27,313 nt of DNA from an uncultured Pseudoflavonifractor sp. (lineage in GTDB: Bacteria; Bacillota; Clostridia; Oscillospirales; Oscillospiraceae): positions 1 to 27,313 of the forward strand of contig CAJFTA010000029.1 in the NCBI GenBank assembly GCA_904419835.1. Reading direction: 5' to 3'. The notes beneath the pieces were generated by a model that made no database searches, was not told the origin of the DNA, and was given only the letters and a program-made list of their open reading frames with translations. Positions 7,406-16,498 of the stretch are shown in pieces; the first letter of the stretch is position 1, and every line of letters starts with the position of its first letter. The translations under genes and the position numbers were made by a program.

Positions 7406-7794
7406 TGCGCTTTCTCCTCCTTCTCTCCGGCGGGGGCCGCCCCCGCCGCCATGACCCGCCGGGCCAGCTCGTCCGGGGACAGCCCCAGAAACAGCAGCTC
7501 CGCCGCCGACCGGTCAAACTGCCGCAGCAGCTCCTCCCGCCGCTGCTCTTTCACCTCCCGACCGGGGGCGGCAAAGGAGCCCTTCCCCGGCTGGGAGGTG
7601 AGATACCCCTCCGCCTCCAGGGACTCGTAGGCCCGCTGGATGGTGTTGGGGTTGATGGCCAGGGAGGCGGCTAACGCCCGCACCGAGGGCAGCTTGTCGC
7701 CGGTCTGGATGGCCCCGGTGACCACCAGATGGCGCAGGCCGTCCTTGACCTGTTCGTAGATGGGACGCTGGTCCCGGTAGTTGAGAGAGATCAT
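7402..7794 (-). CDS. GntR-family repressor, YtrA subfamily
   Basis: A 130-residue protein with an N-terminal winged helix-turn-helix (about 9-75). It includes the GntR patterns KLPSVRALA, NPNTIQRAY and LEAEGYLTS. Only a short C-terminal helical tail (about 80-130) follows, with no effector-binding FadR or UTRA domain. That length and architecture define the YtrA subfamily, whose members repress a linked ABC operon. It is the first gene of the operon and overlaps the ATPase gene by 4 nt. A strong operator candidate, ACTGTA-N13-TACAGT, covers the transcription start region upstream (7828-7852), so autorepression is likely. The inducing signal is unknown. Confidence 0.92.
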   Translation of the reverse strand: MISLNYRDQRPIYEQVKDGLRHLVVTGAIQTGDKLPSVRALAASLAINPNTIQRAYESLEAEGYLTSQPGKGSFAAPGREVKEQRREELLRQFDRSAAELLFLGLSPDELARRVMAAGAAPAGEKEEKAQ

Positions 7795-7827
7795 GGCGCT
7801 CTCCTTTCCCGCGCGGGCCGCGCCCGC

Positions 7828-7859
7828 ACTGTATGAGCTCTCTTGGTACAGTCAGTATA
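7828..7859 (-). promoter_or_regulatory. YtrA-type operator overlapping the GntR-ABC operon start site
   Basis: ACTGTA (7828-7833) and TACAGT (7847-7852) form a perfect dyad with a 13-nt centre. On the minus strand the -10 TATACT lies at 7854-7859, so the predicted start near 7847 falls inside the dyad, a classic repressor position. The -35 is not convincing. From memory, the Bacillus subtilis YtrA operator has the same layout, AGTGTA-13 bp-TACACT, differing at one base per half-site. Confidence 0.7.
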
Positions 7860-7922
7860 CACGCCCCGAACGGAAAAGACTTTAAGAAATTATGATATTT
7901 CATTCAAAATTGCCTTTCCGAC

Positions 7923-7951
7923 ATGACATGTGGGAATTGACGCGCTATAAT
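7923..7951 (+). promoter_or_regulatory. Promoter of the HD-domain protein gene
   Basis: ATGACA (7923-7928) and a perfect TATAAT (7946-7951) are separated by 17 nt. The start would be near 7958, about 64 nt before the ATG. Confidence 0.7.
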
Positions 7952-8021
7952 AGATACGAAAGAAGCGGCAGACGATGGACCGCCTGCGGGCGGGAATGGT
8001 TCAGGAAAGGTGACGATTCCC

Positions 8022-8510
8022 ATGGCTATTATCGACGAGACCAACTGGCAGTGCTTTCTGGACTGCGTGGGGGACCTTCTCTTCACGCCGGAGGTGCAGT
8101 CCATGCGGCACATCCCCCACCACCCGGGCACCTGCTGCTATGAGCACTCGGTGTTCGTGGCCTATGTGGCCTTCCGCATGGCCCGGCGCTGGAACCTGGA
8201 CTACATGGCCGCTGCCCGGGGCGGCCTGCTCCACGACCTGTACCTCTACGACCCACGGGACAGATCCGCCCACCCGGGCAACCAGTGCTTTGACCACCCG
8301 GTCTTTGCCCTGCGCAACGCCCAGGCCCTGTGCGGGCGGCTGACGGAAAAGGAACAGAATATCATCATCTCCCACATGTGGCCCCTGGCCAGGCGGCGGC
8401 CCCGCTGCCCGGAGGCGGCTGTGGTGAACCTGGCCGACAAGCTGTGCGCCACCGCCGAGGTGCTGGGCTACTGGAGGCGCTCCCGGGTGCGGGAGAAGGC
8501 CATGAGCTGA
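8022..8510 (+). CDS. HD-domain protein (putative metal-dependent phosphohydrolase)
   Basis: A 162-residue cytoplasmic protein with HD-superfamily spacing. There is an upstream His in the CCYEHS segment, the doublet HD in GLLHDLYLYD, and later His residues in FDHPVF and ISHMWP. NLADKLCATAEVLG follows near the end, matching the late Asp of HD domains. The family binds metal and hydrolyses phosphate esters or nucleotides; the substrate is not evident. The ATG at 8022 follows GGAAAGG by about 11 nt; an in-frame GTG at 8010 overlaps that site and is less likely. It appears monocistronic, read from its own promoter. The 48-bp palindrome at 8556 may end its transcript. Base composition changes sharply just beyond this gene. 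Confidence 0.8.
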   Translation: MAIIDETNWQCFLDCVGDLLFTPEVQSMRHIPHHPGTCCYEHSVFVAYVAFRMARRWNLDYMAAARGGLLHDLYLYDPRDRSAHPGNQCFDHPVFALRNAQALCGRLTEKEQNIIISHMWPLARRRPRCPEAAVVNLADKLCATAEVLGYWRRSRVREKAMS

Positions 8511-8555
8511 CCGCCGTGGAGAGACAAAAGAAAAAGGGAAGCCCTGACAGCGATG

Positions 8556-8603
8556 TAATATAGCTAAGGAGCGAATCTTCGGATTCGCTCCTTAGCTATA
8601 TTA
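8556..8603. terminator. 48-bp perfect palindrome with UUCG loop, probable strong terminator at the island edge
   Basis: TAATATAGCTAAGGAGC and the following GAATC pair perfectly over 22 bp with the complementary arm ending at 8603. The loop is TTCG, closed by C-G. As RNA this gives the exceptionally stable C(UUCG)G tetraloop. It lies 45 nt after the HD gene stop and is followed by ATTTAAAG rather than a long U-tract. It marks the start of the AT-rich stretch. A recombination or insertion footprint is an alternative. Confidence 0.55.
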
Positions 8604-8697
8604 ATTTAAAGAAGAAAATGTCATTATGAATCAAATAGCCTAACGGAAAGAAAATATAGCACTAAGCTGAGAAATAGTTCTCACATAGCAGAATACA

Positions 8698-8726
8698 TAG
8701 ACTTTTTAGTTCTGCCATGCTACAAT
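8698..8726 (+). promoter_or_regulatory. Promoter of the Mrr-type endonuclease gene
   Basis: TAGACT (8698-8703) and TACAAT (8721-8726) are separated by 17 nt, giving a short leader before the start at 8745. The rest of 8604-8697 is AT-rich without other recognisable sites. Confidence 0.55.
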
Positions 8727-8744
8727 AAAACAACTAAAGGGGGT

Positions 8745-9590
8745 ATGAAAATGTTTGGCTTCCAATTAAAGAAAAAGCTTCAAGCTCGAGCGGAAGATTT
8801 AATTATAACTGCAGACTTGGATAGAAAATTAGCAAATAAAGCTGTATATTTTGATACCTTCATGAAGTATTATGATGAAATCCTTGCTTGCTTTGAAGAA
8901 CTGTGTGAAATTGCAGATAAAATAAAACTACATGGCATTAGCGGTGATCCTAAATACGACTACTATCGTCTGAAAAATGATAAGCAGTGGCATATGAGGG
9001 ATGCCTTAGAGCGAGAATATGACCGAATTGTAAAAGAAGGAACAACGGTATATAGAAATAACCGCGGAAAAACCATCAGTGAATGTGAGCTTTTCGAAGA
9101 GGATATAAAAAAATACTTCGACCAATTTGATGAAGAAACCAGTGAATTTGCAAAAGCATTACTCAAAAAACTTTCTAAACAATTTAATCTTGGACTTGGT
9201 AAGCAGGATCCGACTCCTCTTTTGGATACTACATATTATGATTTTGATTCGTTTGAAGGGCACGAATTTGAATATTGGTGTGCTAATTTGTTAAGATGCA
9301 ATGGATTTGAGAACGTTGAAGTTACTCCGGAGAGTGGAGACCAAGGTGTTGATATTATTGCAGAGAAAGACGACATTCGGTATGCAATTCAATGTAAGTG
9401 CTATTCTTCAAATTTAGGAAATACTCCTGTTCAAGAAGTCTGGGCAGGCAAAAGTATGTACCATTGCCAGATTGGCGTAGTAATGACAAATAGGTATTTT
9501 ACAAAAAGCGCACGTGACCTTGCGGATACAACAGGGGTCCTTCTCTGGGACAGAGACAAACTTCTGAAAATGATGAATATTTTAAAATAA
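8745..9590 (+). CDS. Mrr-type restriction endonuclease-domain protein
   Basis: This 281-residue protein has a charged, mostly helical N-terminal region (1-165) without a recognised fold and a C-terminal Mrr_cat nuclease domain (about 168-281). The PD-(D/E)xK core is visible: SGDQGVDI with Asp203, then AIQCKCY with Gln216 and Lys218, preceded by FEGHEFE and followed by GVVMTNRYFTKSA. Family members are single-protein, modification-dependent or defence nucleases. The purine-rich RBS AAAGGGGG ends one base before ATG 8745, so the second ATG at 8751 (7 nt away, 279 residues) may be the true start. Base composition is far more AT-rich than all neighbours, and no methylase or partner gene is present. 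Recent horizontal acquisition is likely. Confidence 0.85.
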   Translation: MKMFGFQLKKKLQARAEDLIITADLDRKLANKAVYFDTFMKYYDEILACFEELCEIADKIKLHGISGDPKYDYYRLKNDKQWHMRDALEREYDRIVKEGTTVYRNNRGKTISECELFEEDIKKYFDQFDEETSEFAKALLKKLSKQFNLGLGKQDPTPLLDTTYYDFDSFEGHEFEYWCANLLRCNGFENVEVTPESGDQGVDIIAEKDDIRYAIQCKCYSSNLGNTPVQEVWAGKSMYHCQIGVVMTNRYFTKSARDLADTTGVLLWDRDKLLKMMNILK

Positions 9591-9940
9591 TCAAAAGGCC
9601 CCCGCCTGCTTTCCGAAAGTTGGGTAAGGGTCAATTCTTTTGTATTAGCTAGCCAGATTTTTGCTTAACTTAATAACACTACCCCTGCCGGTTCCCTTTT
9701 TTTACCCTTTTTTAGGGAAGATGGGGCGTTTATGGGGCAAAATAGTTGGCAGAATGGCCGTGAGAGAGGGATATGGCCAGGGAAAATTGTGCATTTTTAC
9801 GAGAGTGCATTTTGGTAAGGTAAAATTTCAAAATCACGGTGCATTTTGGGTAAATATTTGATATAATCTATCCGCATCCAGATATATGGCGCCCACCCGC
9901 CCGGGTGGTGCGCCGATTCTATCAGACGAGGTGACGACAT
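9591..9940. other. AT-rich intergenic stretch before glmU with three GTGCATTTT repeats
   Basis: This 350-bp gap has no credible gene. A 66-codon open frame at 9661 lacks an RBS and any family likeness. GTGCATTTT occurs at 9789, 9805 and 9839, the last two extended to GTGCATTTTGG. The third occupies the -35 position for a TATAAT at 9862-9867. These may be binding sites of a regulator of the glmU operon. No clear terminator for the endonuclease gene was found. Confidence 0.5.
9862..9867 (+). promoter_or_regulatory. -10 element of the glmU operon
   Basis: A perfect TATAAT lies 74 nt before the ATG at 9941. The -35 position, 17 nt upstream, falls on the third GTGCATTTT repeat (GTGCAT, poor match), hinting at regulator-dependent use. 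Confidence 0.5.
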
Positions 9941-11140
9941 ATGGGGTCCATGGGCGCCATTGTTTTTCTTCCGCGAGAGGGCGACACCTCCTCGCTGATG
10001 CTGGAAAACCTCCTCTTTGATCCGGCCGCCGCGTGGCTGTCCGCCGCGCTGGAGCGGGCGGGCGTGGAGCGGTTCCTGGTGGTCTGCCATGACGACGACC
10101 GGGAGCGGGCGGGGGAGTGCTTCCCCGGAGGGACCGAGTTCGTCACCGACGGCGCTGAGGACGCCGCCGGCCAGCTCACCGCCTTTCTCGCCGCCCTGGA
10201 GGGGAATGTGGCGGTGTTTACCCGCCCTGTGTTCCTGGACGATCAGGGCGCCCGGCGCCTGGCCGGGGAGGAGGAGCTGCCCCGGGGGGAGGACACCGGC
10301 GTGTACCGGGTCTCCGCCGCGGCCCTGAAGGAGGCGGTGGAGGGGGGCGAGGACTTTGTCTCCGCCGTCCGCGCCGGCAGCCACTTCGGCATGAAGACCG
10401 GCAGATATGAGGGCGTGCTCCCCCTGGACAGCAGCGCCCCCGCCTGGGACAGCGCCCAGTACTTCGCCCGGCACGCCTCCATTGACCGCCTGCGGGGGGA
10501 TCTGACCGCCCGCCCGGTCCGGTTTGTGGACGCGGAAAACGCCTACATCGGCCCCCATGTCGCCGTGGGCGGCGGCACCGTGATCCTCCCGGGCACCATC
10601 CTCCGGGGGCGCACCAGCGTGGGCCGCTTCTGCGAGGTTGGCCCCAATGCCATGATTCGGGACTGCATCGTGGGGGACCGCGTGACCGTCAACGCCTCCC
10701 AGCTCAGCGGGAGCACCGTGGAGGAGGGGGTTATCATCGGCCCCTTTGCCCATGTCCGCCCCGGCTGTCACGTGGGGAAGGACGTGAAGGTGGGCGACTT
10801 TGTGGCACTGAAGAACTCCACCGTCGGCCAGGGCGCCAAGATTTCCCGCCTGACCTACGTGGGCGACTGCGACGTGGGAGAGCGGGCCAATCTGGGCTGC
10901 GGCACCGTCACCGTCAACTATGACGGCACCAGCAAATACCGCACCGTTATCGGCGACGGGGCCTTTATCGGCTGCAACACCAACCTGGTGGCCCCGGTAA
11001 AGGTGGGCGACGGCGCCTATACCGCCGCCGGCAGCACCATCACCGACGACGTGCCCGCCGACTCCCTGGCCATCGCCCGGAGCGTCCAGGTGGTCAAGAA
11101 GCAGTGGGCCGCCAAGCGGCGCCGGCGCTCCGGCCGGTAA
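9941..11140 (+). CDS. glmU: GlmU-like protein: degenerate nucleotidyltransferase domain plus left-handed beta-helix acetyltransferase domain
   Basis: A 399-residue protein, shorter than the roughly 450-460 usual for GlmU. Residues about 192-399 form the hexapeptide left-handed beta-helix of the glucosamine-1-phosphate acetyltransferase domain, recognised by RFVDAENAYIG, HVRPG, NYDGTSKYRT and NLVAPVKVG. Residues 1-190 occupy the place of the uridyltransferase domain but lack its LAAGxGTRM signature; only faint likeness such as DTGVY remains. Within the acetyltransferase, Arg273 and Lys291 match known substrate contacts. However, the segment aligned to the catalytic HLTY reads RLTY, giving Arg303 instead of His. 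The start has GAGG 9 nt upstream. Position next to prs, pth and mfd matches the Bacillus glmU neighbourhood, so descent is clear but both activities are doubtful. Confidence 0.8.
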   Translation: MGSMGAIVFLPREGDTSSLMLENLLFDPAAAWLSAALERAGVERFLVVCHDDDRERAGECFPGGTEFVTDGAEDAAGQLTAFLAALEGNVAVFTRPVFLDDQGARRLAGEEELPRGEDTGVYRVSAAALKEAVEGGEDFVSAVRAGSHFGMKTGRYEGVLPLDSSAPAWDSAQYFARHASIDRLRGDLTARPVRFVDAENAYIGPHVAVGGGTVILPGTILRGRTSVGRFCEVGPNAMIRDCIVGDRVTVNASQLSGSTVEEGVIIGPFAHVRPGCHVGKDVKVGDFVALKNSTVGQGAKISRLTYVGDCDVGERANLGCGTVTVNYDGTSKYRTVIGDGAFIGCNTNLVAPVKVGDGAYTAAGSTITDDVPADSLAIARSVQVVKKQWAAKRRRRSGR

Positions 11141-11244
11141 GGCCCGGAGCTGAGGGACCCTGCGGCAGTGAGGGAACCGCCGCGCATCCGCGCGGAGAAA
11201 TATAGAAACCACAAAAGAAATGAAGAAATGAGAGGATGTAGAAG

Positions 11245-12204
<960 letters not shown>

Positions 12205-12243
12205 CTGAGAAGCGCCAGACGGAACAAACCAAAAACCGAATCC

Positions 12244-12273
12244 GGGGGCGGAGCGTTGCTCCGCCCCCGTTTT
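12244..12273 (+). terminator. Rho-independent terminator after prs
   Basis: GGGGGCGGAGC and GCTCCGCCCCC form an 11-bp stem with loop GTT, followed by GTTTT. It separates prs from pth, which starts 26 nt later, so pth needs readthrough or its own promoter. No convincing promoter fits between them. Confidence 0.8.
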
Positions 12274-12298
12274 AACCTGTCAAGGGAGTTCGTGAAAG

Positions 12299-12889
12299 AT
12301 GTTGTTTGGAAAGAAAACCGGGGGCGTGGAATGGCTGGTGGTGTGCCTGGGCAACCCCGGCGACAAGTATGAGAACACCCGCCACAACGTAGGCTTTATG
12401 GTGGCCGACGAGCTGGCCGAGCGGAAGAACATCCCCGTCCAGCGGCTCAAGTTCAAGGCCCTGACCAACACCGCCCGGCTGGGCGGCGCACAGGCCCTGC
12501 TGATGAAGCCGGTGACCTATATGAACCTGTCCGGCGAGGCGGTGCGCCAGGCCGCCGACTTCTATAAAGTGCCCCCGGAGCATGTACTGGTGGTGAGCGA
12601 CGACGTGTCCCTGCCCGTGGGGCGGCTGCGCATCCGCCGGGGCGGCTCCGCCGGGGGCCACAACGGCCTGAAAAGCATTATTCAGCAGCTGGGCACCGAC
12701 CAATTCCCCCGGCTGAAGGTGGGGGTGGGAGAGAAGCCCCACCCGGACTACGACCTGGCCGACTGGGTGCTGGGCAAGTTCACCGGCGAGGACAAGAAGG
12801 CCATCGACGCAGCTGTCAAGCGGGCCGCCGACGCGGTGGAGTGCTATATCCAGGACGGCCCCGACAAGGCCATGAGCCGCTTTAACTAA
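12299..12889 (+). CDS. pth: Peptidyl-tRNA hydrolase
   Basis: A 196-residue bacterial Pth that cleaves the ester bond of peptidyl-tRNAs released from stalled ribosomes. Active-site residues of the family are all visible: Asn19 in LGNPG, catalytic His29 in NTRHNVG, Asn76 in TYMNLSG, Asp101 in SDDVSLP and Asn122 in GGHNGL. An extra stretch of about nine residues precedes the usual N-terminus; the ATG at 12299 has AAGGGAG 10 nt upstream. The next gene is mfd, as in the Bacillus order (where fin lies between); no fin-like gene fits in the 43-nt gap here. Confidence 0.96.
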   Translation: MLFGKKTGGVEWLVVCLGNPGDKYENTRHNVGFMVADELAERKNIPVQRLKFKALTNTARLGGAQALLMKPVTYMNLSGEAVRQAADFYKVPPEHVLVVSDDVSLPVGRLRIRRGGSAGGHNGLKSIIQQLGTDQFPRLKVGVGEKPHPDYDLADWVLGKFTGEDKKAIDAAVKRAADAVECYIQDGPDKAMSRFN

Positions 12890-12932
12890 AATCTGAAGCG
12901 CAATTTTTTCATAGAACTGTGAGGTGTATCCC

Positions 12933-15900
12933 GTGAAGGAACTGGCAACCATGGTAACCGGAATCCCGGAGTTCCAGCGCCTGGCGGCGGCGGTGGACGG
13001 CGGCGGCTGTCCCGCCGCCTTTACCGGTCTGTCCCCCGTCCACCGGGCCCATATGGCCGCCGGGCTGCGGCAGGCCCTGGGCCGGAGCGTGGTGGTGCTG
13101 TGCGCCGACGAGGCGGAGGCCGACCGCATGGCCCGGGACCTGGCCTTCCTGACCGGGGAGCCGGTGTGTACCCTCACCGCCCGGGAGTTTACCTTTCACA
13201 ACGCGGCGGTGGCCTCCCGCCAGTGGGAGCACAGGCGGCTGTCCGTGCTCCGGGCCCTGGCGGCGGGGGAGTGTCCCCTGCTGGTGTGCACCATTGAGGG
13301 GGCGCTGGAGCGGACCATCCCCAAAACCCTGCTGACCCAGGCCTCCCAGTGCCTGCGGGTGGGGGAGAGCTACGACCTCAGCGAGCTGGCCGACACCCTC
13401 ACCGCCGCCGGCTACACCCGCTGTGAGCAGGTGGAGGGCGTGGGCCAGTTTGCCCTCCGCGGCGGCATTCTGGACTTCTACTCGCCCGCCGAGGAGGGGC
13501 CCATCCGGGTGGAGTTCTTCGGCGACGAGGCCGACTCCATGGGCCTGTTCGATGTAAACACCCAGCGCCGGGTGGAGAACCGGAAGAGCGCCGAGATTCT
13601 CCCGGCGGCTGAGGTGCTGCCCCAGTTCGCCCCCGGCGTCTACGCCGGACTGCTGGAGGCCATGGACGGCCTCATTGCCCGTGCAAAGCGCCGCAAGGAC
13701 GGCGCCGACCTGGTCAAGACCCTGGAGGAGGACAAGGAGCGGCTGGCGGAAAACCGTTCCTTCCCGGCTCTGGACCGGTACATCGCCCTGGTGTACCCCC
13801 ACATGGCCACGGCGGCGGACTACTTCCCCGAGGACGCGGTGGTGCTCTTCAGCGAGAGCCCCCGGGTGGCCGAGCGGGCCAAAAACTACCTCTGGCAGCT
13901 GACCGAGGACGCCAAGGCCCTCATGGAGGCCGGTGTGCTGGCGGGGGAGCTGGCCGAGTTCGCCCGTACCTTTGAGGCGCTGTGCGGCGTGCTGGAGGAG
14001 TGGCCGGTGGCCTACCTGGACAGCTTTGTGGGCGCCCAGTACCCCAGGCGGCCCCGCACCCTGCTGAACCTGCTGTGCAAGCAGCTGCCCTCCTACGGCG
14101 CCAGTCTGGAGACCGCTGTCTCCGACCTGAGCCACTATATCAACGAGAAGTTCTCCGCCGTGGTGCTGGTGTCCAGCGAGCAGCGGGCCCTGAACCTCCA
14201 GGCCCTCCTGCGGGAGCAGGGGGTGAAGGCCGCGGTGGACTTCCAGCTCCACAGGCTGCCAGCCCCCGGCAGGGCGGTTATCGCCGTGGGCGGATTGTCC
14301 GGCGGCATGGAGTACCCCGAGGCCAAATGCGCCGTCCTCACCGAGGGCCAGGCCGCCGGGGTGAAGAAGAAAAAGGCCAAGGCCGTCACCAACCGGCAGA
14401 AGCTGGGGTCCTACGCCGACCTGAGCGTGGGCGACCTAGTGGTCCACGAGCACCACGGCATCGGCCGGTACCAGGGCATGGTGAAGATGCCGGTGGACGG
14501 CGTCCAGAAGGACTATGTGAAGATCGCCTACGCCGGGGCCGACGTGCTCTACGTGCCCGCCACCCAGCTGGACCTGGTGAGCAAGTACATCGGCGCGGGA
14601 GAGGACGCCCAAGAGACCAAAAAGCTCTCCAAGCTGGGGGGCGCCGACTGGGAGAAGGCCAAGACCCGGGCCAAAAAGGCGGTCAGGGATCTGGCCAAGG
14701 GCCTCATCCAGCTCTACGCCCAGCGGCAGCGCCAGCCCGGCTTTGCCTTCTCTCCCGACTCGGAGTGGATGCGGGAATTTGAGGAGCAGTTCGAGTACAC
14801 CGAGACCGACGACCAGCTCCGCTGCATCGCGGAGATCAAGGGGGACATGGAGGCCCCCCGGCCCATGGACCGGCTGCTGTGCGGCGACGTGGGCTACGGC
14901 AAGACCGAGGTGGCCTTCCGGGCCATCATGAAGTGCGTGCTGGACGGCAAGCAGGCCGCCATCCTGGTGCCCACCACCGTGCTGGCCCGGCAGCACTTCC
15001 TGTCCGCCAAGCAGCGCTTTGCCAAGTACCCGGTGGAGATCGACGTGGTGAGCCGCTTCCGCACCCCCGCCCAGATGAAGGAGACCCTCCGCCGGGTGGA
15101 GGCGGGGCAGATTGACCTGCTTATCGGCACCCACCGGCTGTTCCAGAAGGACGTGAAGTTCAAGGACCTGGGCCTGCTGGTCATTGACGAGGAGCAGCGC
15201 TTCGGCGTGGCCCACAAGGAGAAGCTCAAGGAGATGTCCCGGCAGGTGGACGTGCTCACCCTGTCCGCCACCCCCATCCCCCGCACGCTGAACATGGCCC
15301 TCTCCGGCATCCGGGACATGTCCACCCTGGAGGAGCCCCCCTCCGACCGCCAGCCGGTGCAGACCTACGTGCTGGAGCACGACTGGGGCGTCCTCTCCGA
15401 CGCCATGCGCCGGGAGCTGGAGCGGGGCGGCCAGGTCTACTACCTCCACAACCGGGTGGACACCATCACCCGCACCGCGGCCCGCATCCGGGAACTGCTG
15501 GGGGAGGACGTGGCTGTGGGCGTGGCCCACGGCAAGATGAGCCAGGAGGAATTAAACGACGTGATGACCCGCATGTCCGAGGGGGAGGTGGACGTGCTGG
15601 TGTGCACCACCATCATTGAGACGGGCATCGACATCGCCAATGCCAACACCCTCATCATCGAGGACGCGGACAAGATGGGCCTGGCCCAGCTCCACCAGAT
15701 CCGGGGCCGGGTGGGCCGGTCCAGCCGCCGGGCCTACGCCTACCTCACCTTCCGCCGGGGCAAGGTCCTCAGCGAGGTGGCCTCCAAGCGGCTGGGGGCC
15801 ATCCGGGAGTTTGCCGAGTTCGGCTCCGGCTTCAAGATCGCCATGCGGGATCTGGAGATCCGGGGCGCGGGCAACGTGCTGGGCCCCGAGCAGTCCGGCT

Positions 15901-16463
15901 TCCTTATGAGCGTGGGCTACGACCTGTACCTCAAGCTGCTGGAGGAGGCGGTGCTGGAGGAGCGGGGGGAGAAGGCCCAGATCCCCGCCGAGTGCTCCGC
16001 CGATCTGTCCGTGGCCGCCTCCATCCCCGACCGGTACGTGCCCTCCCCTGAGCAGCGGATGGACCTCTATCGCCGCATTGCCGCCATCCGCAGCGAAGAG
16101 GACGCCGATGACCTGACCGACGAGCTCATCGACCGGTACGGCGACCCGCCCCGTCCGGTGAACAACCTCATCGCCGTGGCCCTGATGCGCGCCGCCGCGG
16201 CCGGGTGCGGAATCACGGAGATCTCCCAGAAGGGCCTGAGCCTGCTCTTCTACCTGGACGGGGCCGACCTGCGGCGGGTGTCCGCCCTGTGCGGCCTGGA
16301 CAAATACCGCAGCCGCCTGCTCTTCTCCGCCGGAGAGAAGCCCTACCTCTCCCTCCGGCTCAAAAAGGGGGACGACCCCCTCAAGCTGGGCCGGAAGCTG
16401 GTGGAGGAGTACGCCGCCACCGCCGCGCCCCAGGAGGAGCCGGACGCCCCCGCGGATACCTGA
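12933..16463 (+). CDS. mfd: Transcription-repair coupling factor Mfd
   Basis: This 1176-residue protein has normal Mfd length. Mfd displaces RNA polymerase stalled at lesions and recruits UvrA. The N-terminal UvrB-like module covers about 1-450. The RNA polymerase-interacting domain begins with VGDLVVHEHHGIGRYQGM (about 495-515). The translocase motor carries Walker A GDVGYGKT (about 651-658), DEEQ (752-755), SATPIPRT and the GRVGRS motif VI. The TRCF domain lies at the C-terminus. GTG 12933 is preferred because GAGGTG lies 6 nt upstream; the in-frame GTG at 12924 overlaps that RBS. The gene follows pth closely and is likely co-transcribed with it. Confidence 0.97.
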   Translation: MKELATMVTGIPEFQRLAAAVDGGGCPAAFTGLSPVHRAHMAAGLRQALGRSVVVLCADEAEADRMARDLAFLTGEPVCTLTAREFTFHNAAVASRQWEHRRLSVLRALAAGECPLLVCTIEGALERTIPKTLLTQASQCLRVGESYDLSELADTLTAAGYTRCEQVEGVGQFALRGGILDFYSPAEEGPIRVEFFGDEADSMGLFDVNTQRRVENRKSAEILPAAEVLPQFAPGVYAGLLEAMDGLIARAKRRKDGADLVKTLEEDKERLAENRSFPALDRYIALVYPHMATAADYFPEDAVVLFSESPRVAERAKNYLWQLTEDAKALMEAGVLAGELAEFARTFEALCGVLEEWPVAYLDSFVGAQYPRRPRTLLNLLCKQLPSYGASLETAVSDLSHYINEKFSAVVLVSSEQRALNLQALLREQGVKAAVDFQLHRLPAPGRAVIAVGGLSGGMEYPEAKCAVLTEGQAAGVKKKKAKAVTNRQKLGSYADLSVGDLVVHEHHGIGRYQGMVKMPVDGVQKDYVKIAYAGADVLYVPATQLDLVSKYIGAGEDAQETKKLSKLGGADWEKAKTRAKKAVRDLAKGLIQLYAQRQRQPGFAFSPDSEWMREFEEQFEYTETDDQLRCIAEIKGDMEAPRPMDRLLCGDVGYGKTEVAFRAIMKCVLDGKQAAILVPTTVLARQHFLSAKQRFAKYPVEIDVVSRFRTPAQMKETLRRVEAGQIDLLIGTHRLFQKDVKFKDLGLLVIDEEQRFGVAHKEKLKEMSRQVDVLTLSATPIPRTLNMALSGIRDMSTLEEPPSDRQPVQTYVLEHDWGVLSDAMRRELERGGQVYYLHNRVDTITRTAARIRELLGEDVAVGVAHGKMSQEELNDVMTRMSEGEVDVLVCTTIIETGIDIANANTLIIEDADKMGLAQLHQIRGRVGRSSRRAYAYLTFRRGKVLSEVASKRLGAIREFAEFGSGFKIAMRDLEIRGAGNVLGPEQSGFLMSVGYDLYLKLLEEAVLEERGEKAQIPAECSADLSVAASIPDRYVPSPEQRMDLYRRIAAIRSEEDADDLTDELIDRYGDPPRPVNNLIAVALMRAAAAGCGITEISQKGLSLLFYLDGADLRRVSALCGLDKYRSRLLFSAGEKPYLSLRLKKGDDPLKLGRKLVEEYAATAAPQEEPDAPADT

Positions 16464-16498
16464 ATGGGAAAAGCCGGCCGGTGTTCACAAAATTTTCA

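Noticed and set aside
9661..9861. 66-codon open frame in the gap before glmU
   Set aside because: No RBS, no similarity, and it ends within the repeat/promoter region; composition looks non-coding.
8604..9940. AT-rich island as a prophage or integrative element
   Set aside because: No integrase, transposase, phage gene or convincing att direct repeats are visible; only one nuclease gene is present.
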